Of a DNA stretch of 64,000 nucleotides, positions 1 through 9,576 are shown piece after piece (position 1 is the stretch's first letter; every line of letters starts with the position of its first letter). Source of the stretch: Liopterus haemorrhoidalis (Eukaryota; Arthropoda; Insecta; Coleoptera; Dytiscidae). A program made the translations under genes and the position numbers. The stretch lies in contig OZ020622.1 in the NCBI GenBank assembly GCA_963971575.1, positions 18,478,879 to 18,542,878 of the forward strand, read 5' to 3'. The notes beneath the pieces were generated by a model. That model searched no databases. It was given only the letters and a program-made list of their open reading frames with translations, and was not told the DNA's origin.

Positions 1-744
1 TTTTAAAATAATTATTTTTCTGCTACTAATAATTTTAATTTATATTATTTTTGTATAAACATATCAATTAACAACTATTGTTATTAGGCGTTATGTGTCA
101 ATATATACTTCGGTAAGCTTCGGAATATTTCGTTACATTTAGGAATCTCGCTTCAATTGTTTTAGATTTTAGACGACAGACATGCAAACGCACCCACGCA
201 AGGACACACGTTGGTGTATTATATAATAGATATTGGCAACAAATTGTTTTATTCTTAAGACTATCTGTACTTCCTAGCTTCGCTCAAGTATATACACAGC
301 GATCAACAAATCTTGACCGTTATGCAACACTTGACAGAAACATTTAATTATCAAACTTATATCCAAGGACATGTACACATAGGCGTACATTCTATTTTTG
401 TTACCTTATATGAATTAATTATTAAATGAACACTATTTTTCTCTACACGCCAATGAGTTGATAACAGATATTAAGTTAGTATCACATATTTTCGTTGTTC
501 CTCGGGTGAGTTCGGGCAAACGAAGTAATCTGATTGGTTCTTTGCTAAATTGGGATTTTCAGCTGTGAATTAGAATACAGTTTTGATATTTTTTAAACTC
601 ATTGTTTACTGTTATGTAACGGACAAGAAATAATGATCGCACGGTATAATTTTTTATTTCCCTAGGCCTTGCGGTGTTTAGTTATTACAAAATATAATAA
701 GTAGAATATTTGACATTTCATAATTTTACAACATTACTTATCTC
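1..744. other. AT-rich DNA with no recognised gene
   Basis: No open frame with recognisable protein similarity, no inverted repeats and no tandem structure were seen here. It could hold decayed repeat sequence or host intergenic or intronic DNA. Confidence 0.5.
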
Positions 745-1075
745 ATTTATTTGTTCTTCCACCAGTGTCCCCCCCCCCTCTCTTTCTTCTTATTCTCATC
801 CCGGCTTTCCTCTCCGATCTCCTTCCATCTTTCTTCCAGTGCTCTCGCCCATATTTCTCCCTCGCCTGCCTCCCAGACATCTCCTTGCAACTCTAAGCTA
901 AATGCTCCAAGATTTCCTCTTCTTCCTTGCACATTCTGTAGAGCTTGTCCTCTTTGCCCAATACTTATTGTTCCTCTCTTCGTTTCCACATCTTAGCCTC
1001 GCTATCTTCCTGACTCTAGCCCCTGATCGTCCTCTTTTCCCCTTCAAGTATATCAGTATTCCGAATACTCTTATC
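745..1075 (-). pseudogene. LINE ORF2 C-terminal relic (LOA/R1-like), distal part
   Basis: Read on the minus strand, this pyrimidine-rich tract encodes a decayed C-terminus of a non-LTR retrotransposon. Recognisable pieces are RKIARLRCGNEERNN, then KYWAK and, after frame changes, a C-x2-C...H-x4-C-like stretch (YRMCKEEEEILEHL...SCKEM). This matches the zinc-knuckle tail that follows the reverse transcriptase in LOA/R1-type insect LINEs. The frame continues across the hAT insertion at 1076-2099 into 2100-2450, so both pieces were one element. Several stops and frameshifts mean it is dead. Clade assignment is from memory of the motif and is moderately sure. Confidence 0.6.
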
Positions 1076-2099
1076 TAGGGATGGGAACGATATATCGATA
1101 TTTCGAAAATATCGATACTTTAGAAAAATATATCGATATTTTTATATCGATATTTGCAATGCGATATATCGCGCAAAATATCGATATTCGCACAAAATAT
1201 CGGTATTCTTGTATTTTTTTTACATTTAAATATATGCTTTTCACTTTTGTAAAAACAAACTTTAGGCTATTCCAAACGTTTAGGCGGAACTAGATTTTGA
1301 AATCTAGTAATTTATTCTATTAATTCGGACTAAATTTTTTGTCATTCTTAATAATTTTTTATTTTTTATTTCATTTATTTTTATATCCTTTGCTGCTTTG
1401 GCAATTATCCATAATAAAAATTTCCCATTTATTTATTTTTTTGTCTTCAAAATATGAAAAAAAAATATATATATATTTGACATATGTCATTCGTTTACAT
1501 GGTTTTACTATTGGAATTTTAAAATTTCACATACCAAACCTAAATCATGAAATAACCCAAGCAATGTCCCTTTTCGTGACAACCGAAAATAAGGAAATTT
1601 CCATTTAGTTCGGCCTAATCGTTTGGAATAGCCTGTAAGACGAAATTTTGATTTCAATAATTTGCACCTTTGAAATTGTATGTTATATTGGTATTAAAAA
1701 ATTATAATAAATGTCACTTTCTTAATAAATCTAAAGTCGGTTTTACAGCGTAAGGAATATTTTTAATTTAAAGTCCCTAATACACTATAAAAATAACCAA
1801 AAAGATCTGGTTTGTCCTTACTAAAGTGAACAGCATATATAAATATTTAATTATGAGAGCAGTTAACTAGGAAAGTTGGTTGGTAGCTGAGTGAGTACCA
1901 ACTGTACAGTGATTGTCTGTCAAGTGGCGACTTCTTTTCCCGCTAGGCCAACCAAAAAAAAAGGAATTTATATATCCTACATGTTACGTGTTAGTTATTT
2001 CGATATATCGAAAATATCGATATTTTTACTTCGATATATATTGAATATCGATATCACACTTACGATATATCGATATTCAAAAATAAATTCCCATACCTA
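1076..2099. mobile_element. hAT-type non-autonomous element, TSD CTCTTATC
   Basis: The ends are inverted: the left begins TAGGGATGGGAA and the right, reversed, begins TAGGTATGGGAA. The 8-bp target duplication CTCTTATC is present at 1068-1075 and 2100-2107. The TAGGGATGGGAA terminus and 8-bp duplication are standard for hAT. The subterminal 100 bp on both sides are packed with ATATCGATAT palindromes, likely transposase-binding or folding sequence. No transposase is encoded. It interrupts a LINE relic and itself holds the MITE at 1264-1634. Confidence 0.88.
1264..1634. mobile_element. MITE (AGGCTATTCCAAACG family), copy 1
   Basis: The element has inverted ends of about 30 bp reading AGGCTATTCCAAACG...TTAGGCGGAACTA, with a few mismatches between the two ends. 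A second full copy lies at 16111-16511 and one end survives at 32205-32237. Interiors of the two full copies align after reverse-complementing, apart from an extra ~50 bp here. The target duplication is not clear in this copy. It is nested inside the hAT element 1076-2099, so it inserted later. Confidence 0.75.
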
Positions 2100-2450
2100 C
2101 TCTTATCTCTTTATATCTTTTATACACTCCGCGATTTGTCTATTCTGTCTGTTCTTTCCTGTTCCTGTACCTCCTTATCCCTCCTTCTCAATTCTTCAAC
2201 TATATTTATTCCTCCGTTTCTCTTTCTCTCTGCTTCTCTTATGTCCATTCCACACCTCCAAAACTCTTCTCTTCCTTTCTGACTTTCTCCTCATATTTCG
2301 CTGACCTCGCTCCGGCACCAACTTTCAGCTTTTCCCTCTTCATTTCCTCTCCCACTATTTATCCTGGTGTCGTTCTGTCTACTCCCAATGTCTTGTACCC
2401 TTTCCATCAACTTCCATTCCTTCCATCAATTCGTAATTATTGACCTACAT
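2100..2450 (-). pseudogene. LINE ORF2 C-terminal relic, proximal part
   Basis: Minus-strand translation gives a charged stretch including VEELRRRDKEVQEQE and YKRYKEIR, which leads across the duplicated site into VFGILIYLKGKRG on the far side of the hAT insertion. This is the region just upstream of the zinc knuckle in LOA/R1-like LINEs. Stops are present and the fragment is 5'-truncated at about 2450. Confidence 0.5.
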
Positions 2451-2629
2451 TTTTTTGGGACAACATTCCTACTCGTATTTAAGTGACTGGTATTTAAGAC
2501 AATGCTATAAGCATGTGAAAGGCCAGGATTAAACTGAACAGGATTACTTATATGAGAGCCTAAATAATAGATTATTTTTTAGACAAAATCGTCACCAAAA
2601 ATTTCAAGAAAATGTAATAAAATGTATAC

Positions 2630-3138
2630 GAGTATCTATATGAGAATATAGATTTTTCAGTAAAAAATTTTTATTTGCTAAAATATTGTCGTAACTTTGG
2701 AACTAGTGAACCGATCTTGAAAATTCTTTGAAATCTGATGTGTATAAATTGTGTACTAAGTTTGCCTCTGAAGAAATATATGTTGGCGCTAGTAATTTCA
2801 AGAAAATGCGTTAAATATAAACCTAAAAGATAAATAAATAAATTTTATTATAGTACAGAAAAATACAAAAACCAAGTAAAAAAAAGTCATGGACAATGAA
2901 TTTTGTAATACCCGCGCGCATAAATATTATATCTTTGGTATATTTTAAAAATTCTTTCAATTTTGATTAGTTCATACATCGTGTACCAAGTTTGCCTCTG
3001 ACAAAACATATATTGTTGCTGATAATTTCAACGTTAAATATGAAAGAAAACATGGATTTCATTTTGCTCGCTCGCACAAATATCATTATATATTTGGAAC
3101 TACTGAACCGATTTTAATATATATTGTTTGTTCATATA
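2630..3138. repeat. Degenerate ~180-bp tandem repeat
   Basis: Three or so imperfect units share phrases such as GAACTACTGAACCGATTTT, TGTACTAAGTTTGCCTCTGA and AATTTCAAGAAAATGCG. A further unit lies at 4147-4395. The element at 3141-4144 interrupts the array: the repeat text stops at its left edge and resumes at its right edge. The origin of the array (satellite or decayed dispersed repeat) is unknown. Confidence 0.6.
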
Positions 3139-3140
3139 TA

Positions 3141-4144
3141 TCGTCGGCTGAAAATAATAAGGTTGTATGTGACATTTTTTGTCAAATGCACTTTTCAATA
3201 CTATAGAGTTGTATGTCACGTAACCTACTTGTTCCAATAATTTCCATAAGATAGCATTACCGGTGTCGGAGAAAAAAGCAGAAAACCATAGTTGTATGTC
3301 TTAAAAAATAAAAAACTTACAAAACATAGGTGTATCTTAAAACTTACACCCTTGTATTTTAATTGTTTTTTTTTTTTTTAATTCATAATTTATGGTTGTA
3401 TGTTTGACATACAACATCTTTTATATTAAATATAAAACATATATTTAGAGACATTAAGGTTTCTAAAAATAAAAATCCGTTACCAGAAAACAAGGTAATC
3501 GCTTTAAAATCTATGCTGGATTGGATGCCTACTATGGATAAATCTTATTATGAAACAATATTGCCAAGAAAGTAAATCTCAAGAAAATAATAAAAATACA
3601 ATTTATTTCGTTTAATTTTTTTTATTTCGAATGTTTCAGTTTCAGTTCAAATTATCTTAATTTATCTTAATTTTTTGTAAGATTAATGTTTAATTTGATA
3701 TTATTTTGCAAGCATATTGTTTAATTTGTGTTATTTAATCAAATAAAAATTTAATACGTGACTAACATTTCTTTTACCTTTTCTGGTACCTTTTTAACAA
3801 ATTTCAGAAACCTAAAAACTGAATCTTTACCTAAAACTGAATTTCCCCCCGATATTACTTTGAACTACAAAGCTGTATGTAACGTTAAGGTACTAAGTTT
3901 CGTGTTTTTCTTAATCACAAAGTTGTATGTTCATTTTTCAAATTGTTAAAATGGTATTATTCAAAAAATTTTTTTTTTCAAAATAATACGTTAATGACAA
4001 TAACATATCAATATATAGTTATTAAAAAAATGTCTTCCTTGTATTGTAACCTTTTATTGGTTTTTTCCATGTCAAAATTTTTGAAGCTTGTTTTCTCAAA
4101 TGTAATTCACTTCGACATACAACCTTATTATTTTCAGCCGACGA
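3141..4144. mobile_element. Unclassified TA-flanked element, 30-bp perfect TIR
   Basis: The first 30 bases (TCGTCGGCTGAAAATA...) are an exact reverse complement of the last 30, and TA flanks both sides (3139-3140 and 4145-4146). The TIR ends in the motif GTTGTATGT. Variants of that 9-mer recur inside at about 3204, 3290, 3391, 3870 and 3919, with an inverted pair at 3393-3414. It interrupts a tandem repeat, which supports the boundaries. A short coding-like relic lies inside (3441-3575). The superfamily is not recognised. TA duplication fits Tc1/mariner or another TA-targeting group. Confidence 0.85.
3441..3575 (+). pseudogene. Coding-like fragment inside the TA element
   Basis: A 44-codon open stretch ends at a TAA and reads, near its end, LKSMLDWMPTMDKSYYETI. 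The residue composition (W, M, Y, D, paired charges) looks like real protein rather than AT-rich noise. There is no in-frame ATG at its start. I do not recognise the family. It may be the C-terminus of the element's own transposase, left after internal deletion, or a captured host exon. Confidence 0.4.
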
Positions 4145-4146
4145 TA

Positions 4147-4395
4147 TGTTGTCACAAATAATTTAAAAAAATGCCTTAAATATAACCCGAAAATACGGAT
4201 TTTGTACTACCCTCGAGCACAAATATCATTATGTCTTTGGAACAGATTCTGATTAGTATATAATTTTTGTGCCGATTTTGCTCTGACAAAACCTATGTTT
4301 CAGGAAAATGCTTTAGATATGAACGGAAAACATGAATTTTGTTTTTCCCGCGTGCACATATATCATTATAACTACTGAGCTGATTTTATTAAAAC
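4147..4395. repeat. Continuation of the degenerate tandem repeat
   Basis: This segment repeats the unit seen at 2630-3138, including the CGATTTTGCTCTGACAAAA and TTTGGAAC phrases, on the far side of the inserted TA element. Confidence 0.5.
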
Positions 4396-4444
4396 CCGGC
4401 CGAAAATATGAGATGACGATATATCCACATATAAAGAAAACCGC

Positions 4445-4480
4445 ATGACATCGTTTGCGGACCCCCGTTGAGAAACGCTG
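4445..4480. mobile_element. Single hAT-like terminus
   Basis: Read in reverse from 4480 the sequence begins CAGCGTTTCTCAACGG, a common hAT terminal motif. The same terminus occurs in forward orientation at 12669. No partner end or duplicated target was found nearby, so the rest is lost or too diverged. Confidence 0.4.
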
Positions 4481-4749
4481 GTCTAGATTAAATGGGGTTT
4501 TAAAGGAAACTGGTAATAATAATATATTTTAGGTAGCTTATAAACGAAGCCTATAAATTTTATAAATTTTATTATACAATAAATTTTATTTCAAAATTTT
4601 CCGGTGTTTTCATCTAAATAAATTTATGATAAACGTTTATAGCATTGAAATTTGTGTTAAAAATAAAGTTTTTTACGCATTTTTAAAAATATAACTAAAC
4701 GACATGAGCAGAGTTGATAAAAACACTTAAGTTTGTTCTTTTAATCCAC

Positions 4750-4905
4750 GTTGTAAAGTCGGTCAACTGTCAACTCCGAATCCGATATTTTCGCTTCCAA
4801 CTCCGACTTGCAAATTTTTATAATTACCGACTCCGACTTCATTCTGACTTCGAAATTTTTGTTAACTCCGACTCCAACTCCGACTCCGACATCAACCCCT
4901 TCCTT
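4750..4905. repeat. Degenerate (ACTCCG)n simple repeat
   Basis: Repeated AACTCCGACTCCGAC blocks separated by short AT-rich gaps form an imperfect hexanucleotide microsatellite. Confidence 0.8.
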
Positions 4906-4930
4906 TATAATTAAATTTTCAAGTTGTATC

Positions 4931-5420
4931 TTAAGTGGGGAAGAGAATGCAACGAGTTCTACGGCGCGTTGACGGCGTTTGGACGGCGCTATCTGTCAGA
5001 GGAAAGTTAAAATCAAGCTGTCGTACGCAAGTGCACAGAATGTGTAACGTCCTAGCGGCGTTCCAACGCCGTTGATACTGAATGTTCGTCAACTTCCAAC
5101 TTTTGACGCCGTTGAACGTTGACGCAGAACACCTAACCTCAGTTTTTACTGAATGGTAAAGTGTTTGTATGCATAAATAACTTGCATACAACATAAATAA
5201 CATCACACACAAGTCTTCATCATCCATTATAATTTTAATAAAAGAAAGCGCACGTATAAACACAGATATAGGTTGTCAAGTGACACTTTGACGGCGTTAA
5301 AAATTATTGCATTGTGTGCAGGCGAAAATTCAACGCCGTTCTCAACAGCGTTAACGCAACGCCGTTGCAAATGACGGCACGCTGACGGCGTAGCGCGCTG
5401 TTCATTCTGTTCCAGGCTTT
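4931..5420. mobile_element. GC-rich repeat with clustered GACGGCG motifs
   Basis: The motif GACGGCGTT or its complement AACGCCGTC-like forms occur about ten times in 490 bp, in a region otherwise flanked by AT-rich DNA. The outer edges are weakly inverted (GGAAGAGAATGCAACG on the left; GGAACAGAATGAACAG read back from the right). This suggests a degenerate non-autonomous element with repeated transposase-binding sites. No target duplication was identified and the family is not recognised. Confidence 0.45.
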
Positions 5421-5489
5421 AACGACAGAACTATACGTTTGACAAGGTCTATCTTTTAAGTTTTTACAAAAAATAAGAAAGAATTTTTT

Positions 5490-6046
5490 TTGTTTGTAAC
5501 AAACTGTTTTATTGCTTTTCAAGATATTCGCCTTGAAGATTTAAACACTTTTGCATGCGTTCAAACCATTTCTCGAAACATTTTTTCCACTCTGAAGTTG
5601 GTATCTCAAAAATATGGTTTTCGAAGGCTTCAACAGCTTTTTGAGGTGATGAAAATTGCTGTCCACGCATTTTTTGTTTGACATTGGGAAACAAAAAAAA
5701 GTCGTTAGGGAATCAGGTGAATACGGGCAATGAGACATTAATTCGATGTTTTTCTCCTTCAAATAATCAATTGTTTGACGTGCTGTGTGGGAGCTTGTAT
5801 TGTCATGATGATGAATGATGCGACGTTTTTGGTTGTTTTTCCTGATTTTGTCGATAACTTCTGGCAAACAAATTGTTGTATGTTATTCAGCATGAACTGT
5901 TGTCCGATCCTCTAAAGGAATGGTTGCGACATGTCCAGTACAACCGACGAAACAAGTGATCATTTTCTTGGCTTTGTTTTCGTGCTTCGTGAACGAACAA
6001 CTTTTGTGGGTTTCGGTTCATCTTCGAAAACCCAAACAGTGCATTG
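5490..6046 (-). pseudogene. Mariner transposase relic, C-terminal half
   Basis: The minus strand encodes the catalytic and C-terminal parts of a mariner transposase across several frames: TVWVFEDEPKPTKVVRS, TGHVATIPL-type text, then IIHHHDNTSSHTARQ (second catalytic Asp), ELMSHCPYSPD, and EIPTSEWKKCFEKWF followed by LQGEYLEKQ and a stop. The frame carrying the second Asp loses the third catalytic Asp region to a frameshift. The N-terminal half continues at 6923-7165, on the other side of an insertion with 8-bp duplications. Family is clear; the subfamily is tentative. Confidence 0.85.
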
Positions 6047-6922
6047 GGTTAATGTTCCGTATTAGACCACCGTAACTAGGCTTGTATGCTTAGAATGAAT
6101 TATATTATAACGTTAGAAAACAGGAGGCATGGTCGTAAGAGTGGGGATCCAATAGTAATCATTCATGCATCTTTAGTTGGCAGAAAAATACGGTTTTTAA
6201 CACAAGGAACGTTCGAATATATGTAACTGATAATTTTGGAACTCTTTATGAAGTTAATGTTTTTTAAAATACGTATCCTATAAATCTCATTGGAAACAGG
6301 TAAACATTCCTTATGAGTACCTGTTTATATACGTCTAGCAAGTTTAAGTTTTTTCTGTCTAAAATTTTTGCTAACTAATCCTAACCTAATTAATTTTATC
6401 ATTGATTGTGTGCATATAGTGAAGATATATAAATGCTTTATACATTTTTAATACATTTACATAATTTGGTATGTATGAATGCGATGAAAAACGGAATGTC
6501 CTATTTTGGTTATAAAATTGGTAGGTCGGAATATATTGATATTTTTGAGGATTCTCTCTTTTAATAAAGTTAGTGTTTTTCAACATATGTATACTATAAA
6601 TCTCATTCAAACTATTTAAATATGACTTTAAGAGTATAAATACTGAAATTTCGTTATTCAAGTTTTTCTTTAAAAACCTTAATACGAGCTAAATGTTAAC
6701 AAACACTTATTAAAAAATTGCTTGGATTTCAAAACCTATAACTATCAAGTACTTATTTAGATTTCAGTTTTGAATAAAAATATTGGAAAAGATAAAGTGA
6801 ATCGTAAATGTTATGTTTTGAAAGAAAGGGGCGGCGCTTCGTCAAGACCAAATCTCATTCCAACTAGCATACACGTTCTGTCTGACGAGTTATGTGTGGT
6901 GGACTTATACGGAACATTAACC
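6047..6922. mobile_element. Element with 8-bp TSD GTGCATTG inside a mariner
   Basis: The ends are inverted over 25 bp (GGTTAATGTTCCGTAT... at each end, 23 of 25 matching), and GTGCATTG is duplicated at 6039-6046 and 6923-6930. Removing the insert joins the mariner frame ...PETKQQ to CTVWVFED... The terminus does not begin CA/TA as most hATs do. An 8-bp duplication also fits P-type elements. Internally there are two diverged direct repeats (about 6240-6370 and 6550-6680). No transposase is recognised. Confidence 0.85.
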
Positions 6923-7165
6923 GTGCATTGTTGTTTAGTTTCCGGTTCATATGAATAAATCCAAGTTTCGTCATCTGTAACGATGTTGTATATGGATTTT
7001 GCTGTGCCTAGGTTGAATTTTTTTAGCTTTCTCTTACACCAATCAACACGAGCCTTTTTTGAGCTTCGGTCAAATTATGCGGAATCCATCGGAACAGATC
7101 TTTTTCACAGCTAAATGTTCATGCAAAATCGTATGTATTGCAGTCTGCGATAAGCCAAAGGAGAT
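6923..7165 (-). pseudogene. Mariner transposase relic, N-terminal part
   Basis: The minus strand reads LKKFNLGTAKSIYNIV then TDDETWIYSYEPETKQQ, giving the first catalytic Asp of a mariner transposase. It is the upstream half of the relic at 5490-6046. Near-identical segments occur at 13215-13890 and 34626-35253, so this is one family (called mariner B here). It is truncated at about 7165. Confidence 0.85.
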
Positions 7166-7169
7166 TTTT

Positions 7170-7365
7170 TATTTTTCTAATAAACAGTTTTAACGCTGGA
7201 ACAACCTCTTAGAATCCTGGTTTCACTCTATCATCATACCAAATTACGTGAAAATATGTCTAGTCGTTTTTGCGTGAATCTCGAACAGGCAGATAGGCAA
7301 AAATTGATTTTCTTGCGAATATCGTCTTATAATCATCTGAAACGTGTAGAAATCCAATATGAGAA
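7170..7365. repeat. Dispersed repeat R3, copy 1
   Basis: About 190 bp including ATATGTCTAGTCGTTTTTG, ATTGATTTTCTTGCG and ATATCGTCTTATAATC is repeated at 39000-39245, and a tail of it in inverse orientation near 33230-33310. It abuts and probably interrupts the mariner relic at 7244-7680. Its class is unknown. Confidence 0.6.
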
Positions 7366-7680
7366 CACCCAAACACCCAAGTCTCGTCACTAGTAATAAC
7401 ACGTTCCAGATAATGGGTATCATATTCAATCGATTTCAAAAAATCAAGGTACTTTTGCCTCCTGATGTCCATTTGGTCTTGCGCAAGGATTTTGTAGCCA
7501 TTTTTGCGCAGATTTTTCTTATCCCCAATTCATTGGTCAAAATCTGATGAACGGTAGTGTGAGTCAAATTCAACTCTTCCCCGATCATTCTGACTGTCAA
7601 TCGACGATCTGAACGTACAAGATTCTGTCGTCATTTTCATCGGTTCTTGAAGATTGTCACCGTTCCTGGGAAATATTTAA
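7366..7680 (-). pseudogene. Second mariner-type transposase relic
   Basis: Minus-strand text includes RSDRRLTVRMIGEEL, then TTVHQILTNELGIRKICAK, a helix-turn-helix typical of this superfamily, and after a break VITSDETWVFG with the first catalytic Asp. The sequence beyond this Asp is replaced by repeat R3. The protein differs from mariner B, so it represents another lineage. Only about a third of the gene remains. Confidence 0.7.
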
Positions 7681-8007
7681 ATTTTATCAATTTCCCTTAG
7701 AAAATCAAACGAGGAAAAAAAATGAATTTCTAGATGTTGCTTTTCCTTGGTGCCACTAACCCAGTACGAGGTTTGAGACTTGGAGGGTGTGGGCTGAAAC
7801 TATCAAGGTCTAATTTATTTTAGGGCGCCATTCCTCTGACCAAAGAAAAAGTGGGAGAACTTTAGATACAATAACAAAAACAAAATATGCTAAAATTGAA
7901 ATTTTGAATGATGGGGTAATTTATTTCCGCGACCAATTATTGTAACATATTTACAGAAATAAATTTAGTATAAATAAAATAACTAATGTAAATTTGTGGC
8001 CACAATA
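7681..8007. other. Intergenic AT-rich DNA
   Basis: I saw no gene, repeat family or inverted structure in this stretch. Confidence 0.4.
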
Positions 8008-8549
8008 AAGCGTGTTCTACATTATACTTTATTCATCAATTTTCTAAACTTTTTTCTTTGAACTAGAAGTTGTCAAAGTTTTAATACAATTTATTTTTCA
8101 ATTTTTTGGTAGAGAATGAAATTCTTACACGTGTTTCAGTTCATTTAAAGTACCAACATAAAAATATAATTCATATCTTGTCAAATGTTTATAACCTAGC
8201 TATTAGATTTGTAAAATTACTGATTTACGCACAAAACACAATTTATATATTCGCTTATTCAAACCAATGATCAACAAAACACTATTAAACACGTGGTAAT
8301 ACAAAATAATTACAAGCGTAATTTTAATGTTGGTACTATTGTTAAAACTGTCTACTGCGCATGCACCGAGTTCCAAGTTGGATGAGTTTTCAAGAATAGT
8401 TGGATCAAATCTAGTTTTGAATAAAGTTGACCTTGACTAGATACCGTGTTCTACACTGTACAATTTCACTGATTTATTTCTAGTACAAGTTCTAGTCAAA
8501 GAAATAAGTATGAAAATTTGATGAGAATTGTATAATGTAGAACACGCTT
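8008..8549. mobile_element. TA-flanked MITE, 20-bp perfect TIR
   Basis: The ends AAGCGTGTTCTACATTATAC and their exact complement close a 542-bp element, flanked by TA at 8006-8007 and 8550-8551. A partial internal copy of the terminal motif (CCGTGTTCTACACTGTAC) lies near 8445. There is no coding sequence. TA duplication suggests mobilisation by a Tc1/mariner-type transposase. Confidence 0.85.
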
Positions 8550-8551
8550 TA

Positions 8552-9119
8552 AAGCTACCGCAATTTACAATAAGAACTTAAAACTAACTTAACCTAAGAT
8601 ACGTTACAATAATCGGGGTAACTTGATAAATTTTGAGAAGAAGAAATCCAAATAGACCAATACGTTATCCAAATTCCTCAAATTAAATTTTGATGTTTGG
8701 GTTCCAGAAATAAAATAACTGTATATAACCAATACCAAAAACGCTGCAATTAGGAAAAATTAATTATTTAAACGTAATATTATTTATGAAAATATAATAT
8801 TACGAAAATGGCTTACCCGTTTGACAATACGGCGTTTATTACAATTATATACTACTATTTTTTATTTAAAATGGGGATAATTTCCGTCTTACGGCTTGTA
8901 ATATTAATTATAAACTTCCGCACAATGCGGCTGAATCAATTTATAAAAGTTCCTTCTAAATAGGCAATCTTTTCTTCAAAATTTCATTGATTCCGTTTTT
9001 CTTTAATAATTAATATCTCCCCAAAATAAATAATACAAAACCTTCCAAACAAATTCGTTTTGTTTTTTTTATCGTCACTGTCAAACGTCGGTTCCATAGT
9101 AACATTAATAATCTTATTA
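8552..9119. other. AT-rich DNA with no recognised feature
   Basis: No coding similarity or repeat structure was seen here. Confidence 0.4.
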
Positions 9120-9409
9120 CAAATTTATCTAAACTTCCAAAATTACACGTGACAAGATGAAGGCTTTCCGCTGCGTGATTCATCTTCAATCAAGTCTCTT
9201 CCTTCTGAAAATGCCTTAAACCACCAATAAACCTGGGTCCTTGAGAAAACACTGTCTCCGTAGGCCTGCTGAAGTTTTGCAAAAGTTTCCGTTGCACTGT
9301 ACCCAAGTCTGAAGCAAAACCTGATAGCACACCATTGCTTCAAATAAATGTTATTTTTAGTATGCACTAGAAAAAACTCTTTCACGAAAAAAATCGCTAC
9401 GGACAACAA
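9120..9409 (-). pseudogene. Mariner N-terminal helix-turn-helix relic
   Basis: The minus strand encodes KQWCAIRFCFRLGYSATE, then TFAKLQQAYGDSVFSRTQVY and WWFKAFSEGRDLIEDE, the DNA-binding N-terminus common to mariner transposases and SETMAR-type domains. The frame stops at SGKPSSCHV, well before the catalytic core, and no core follows. It is a fragment of a further mariner lineage. Confidence 0.75.
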
Positions 9410-9576
9410 AACTACTCTAGCGAGTTCAAACTCGTACTGAACGCGTATCGCATGTTCATCTGCCGCCCCTCCAAGTCCCGCGTCCCTAATGTTGCAAGAT
9501 CAAACGCTCAAATGCCAGTCCAGTTACTTAAATTACACACTTCGTAGATCACTGCGATCGACCGATAGATCACGAT

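Noticed and set aside
1891..2304. 137-codon open frame with hydrophobic, Phe/Leu/Ser-rich composition
   Set aside because: It crosses the edge of a hAT element into pyrimidine-rich DNA that codes for a LINE on the other strand; composition is explained by CT-rich bases.
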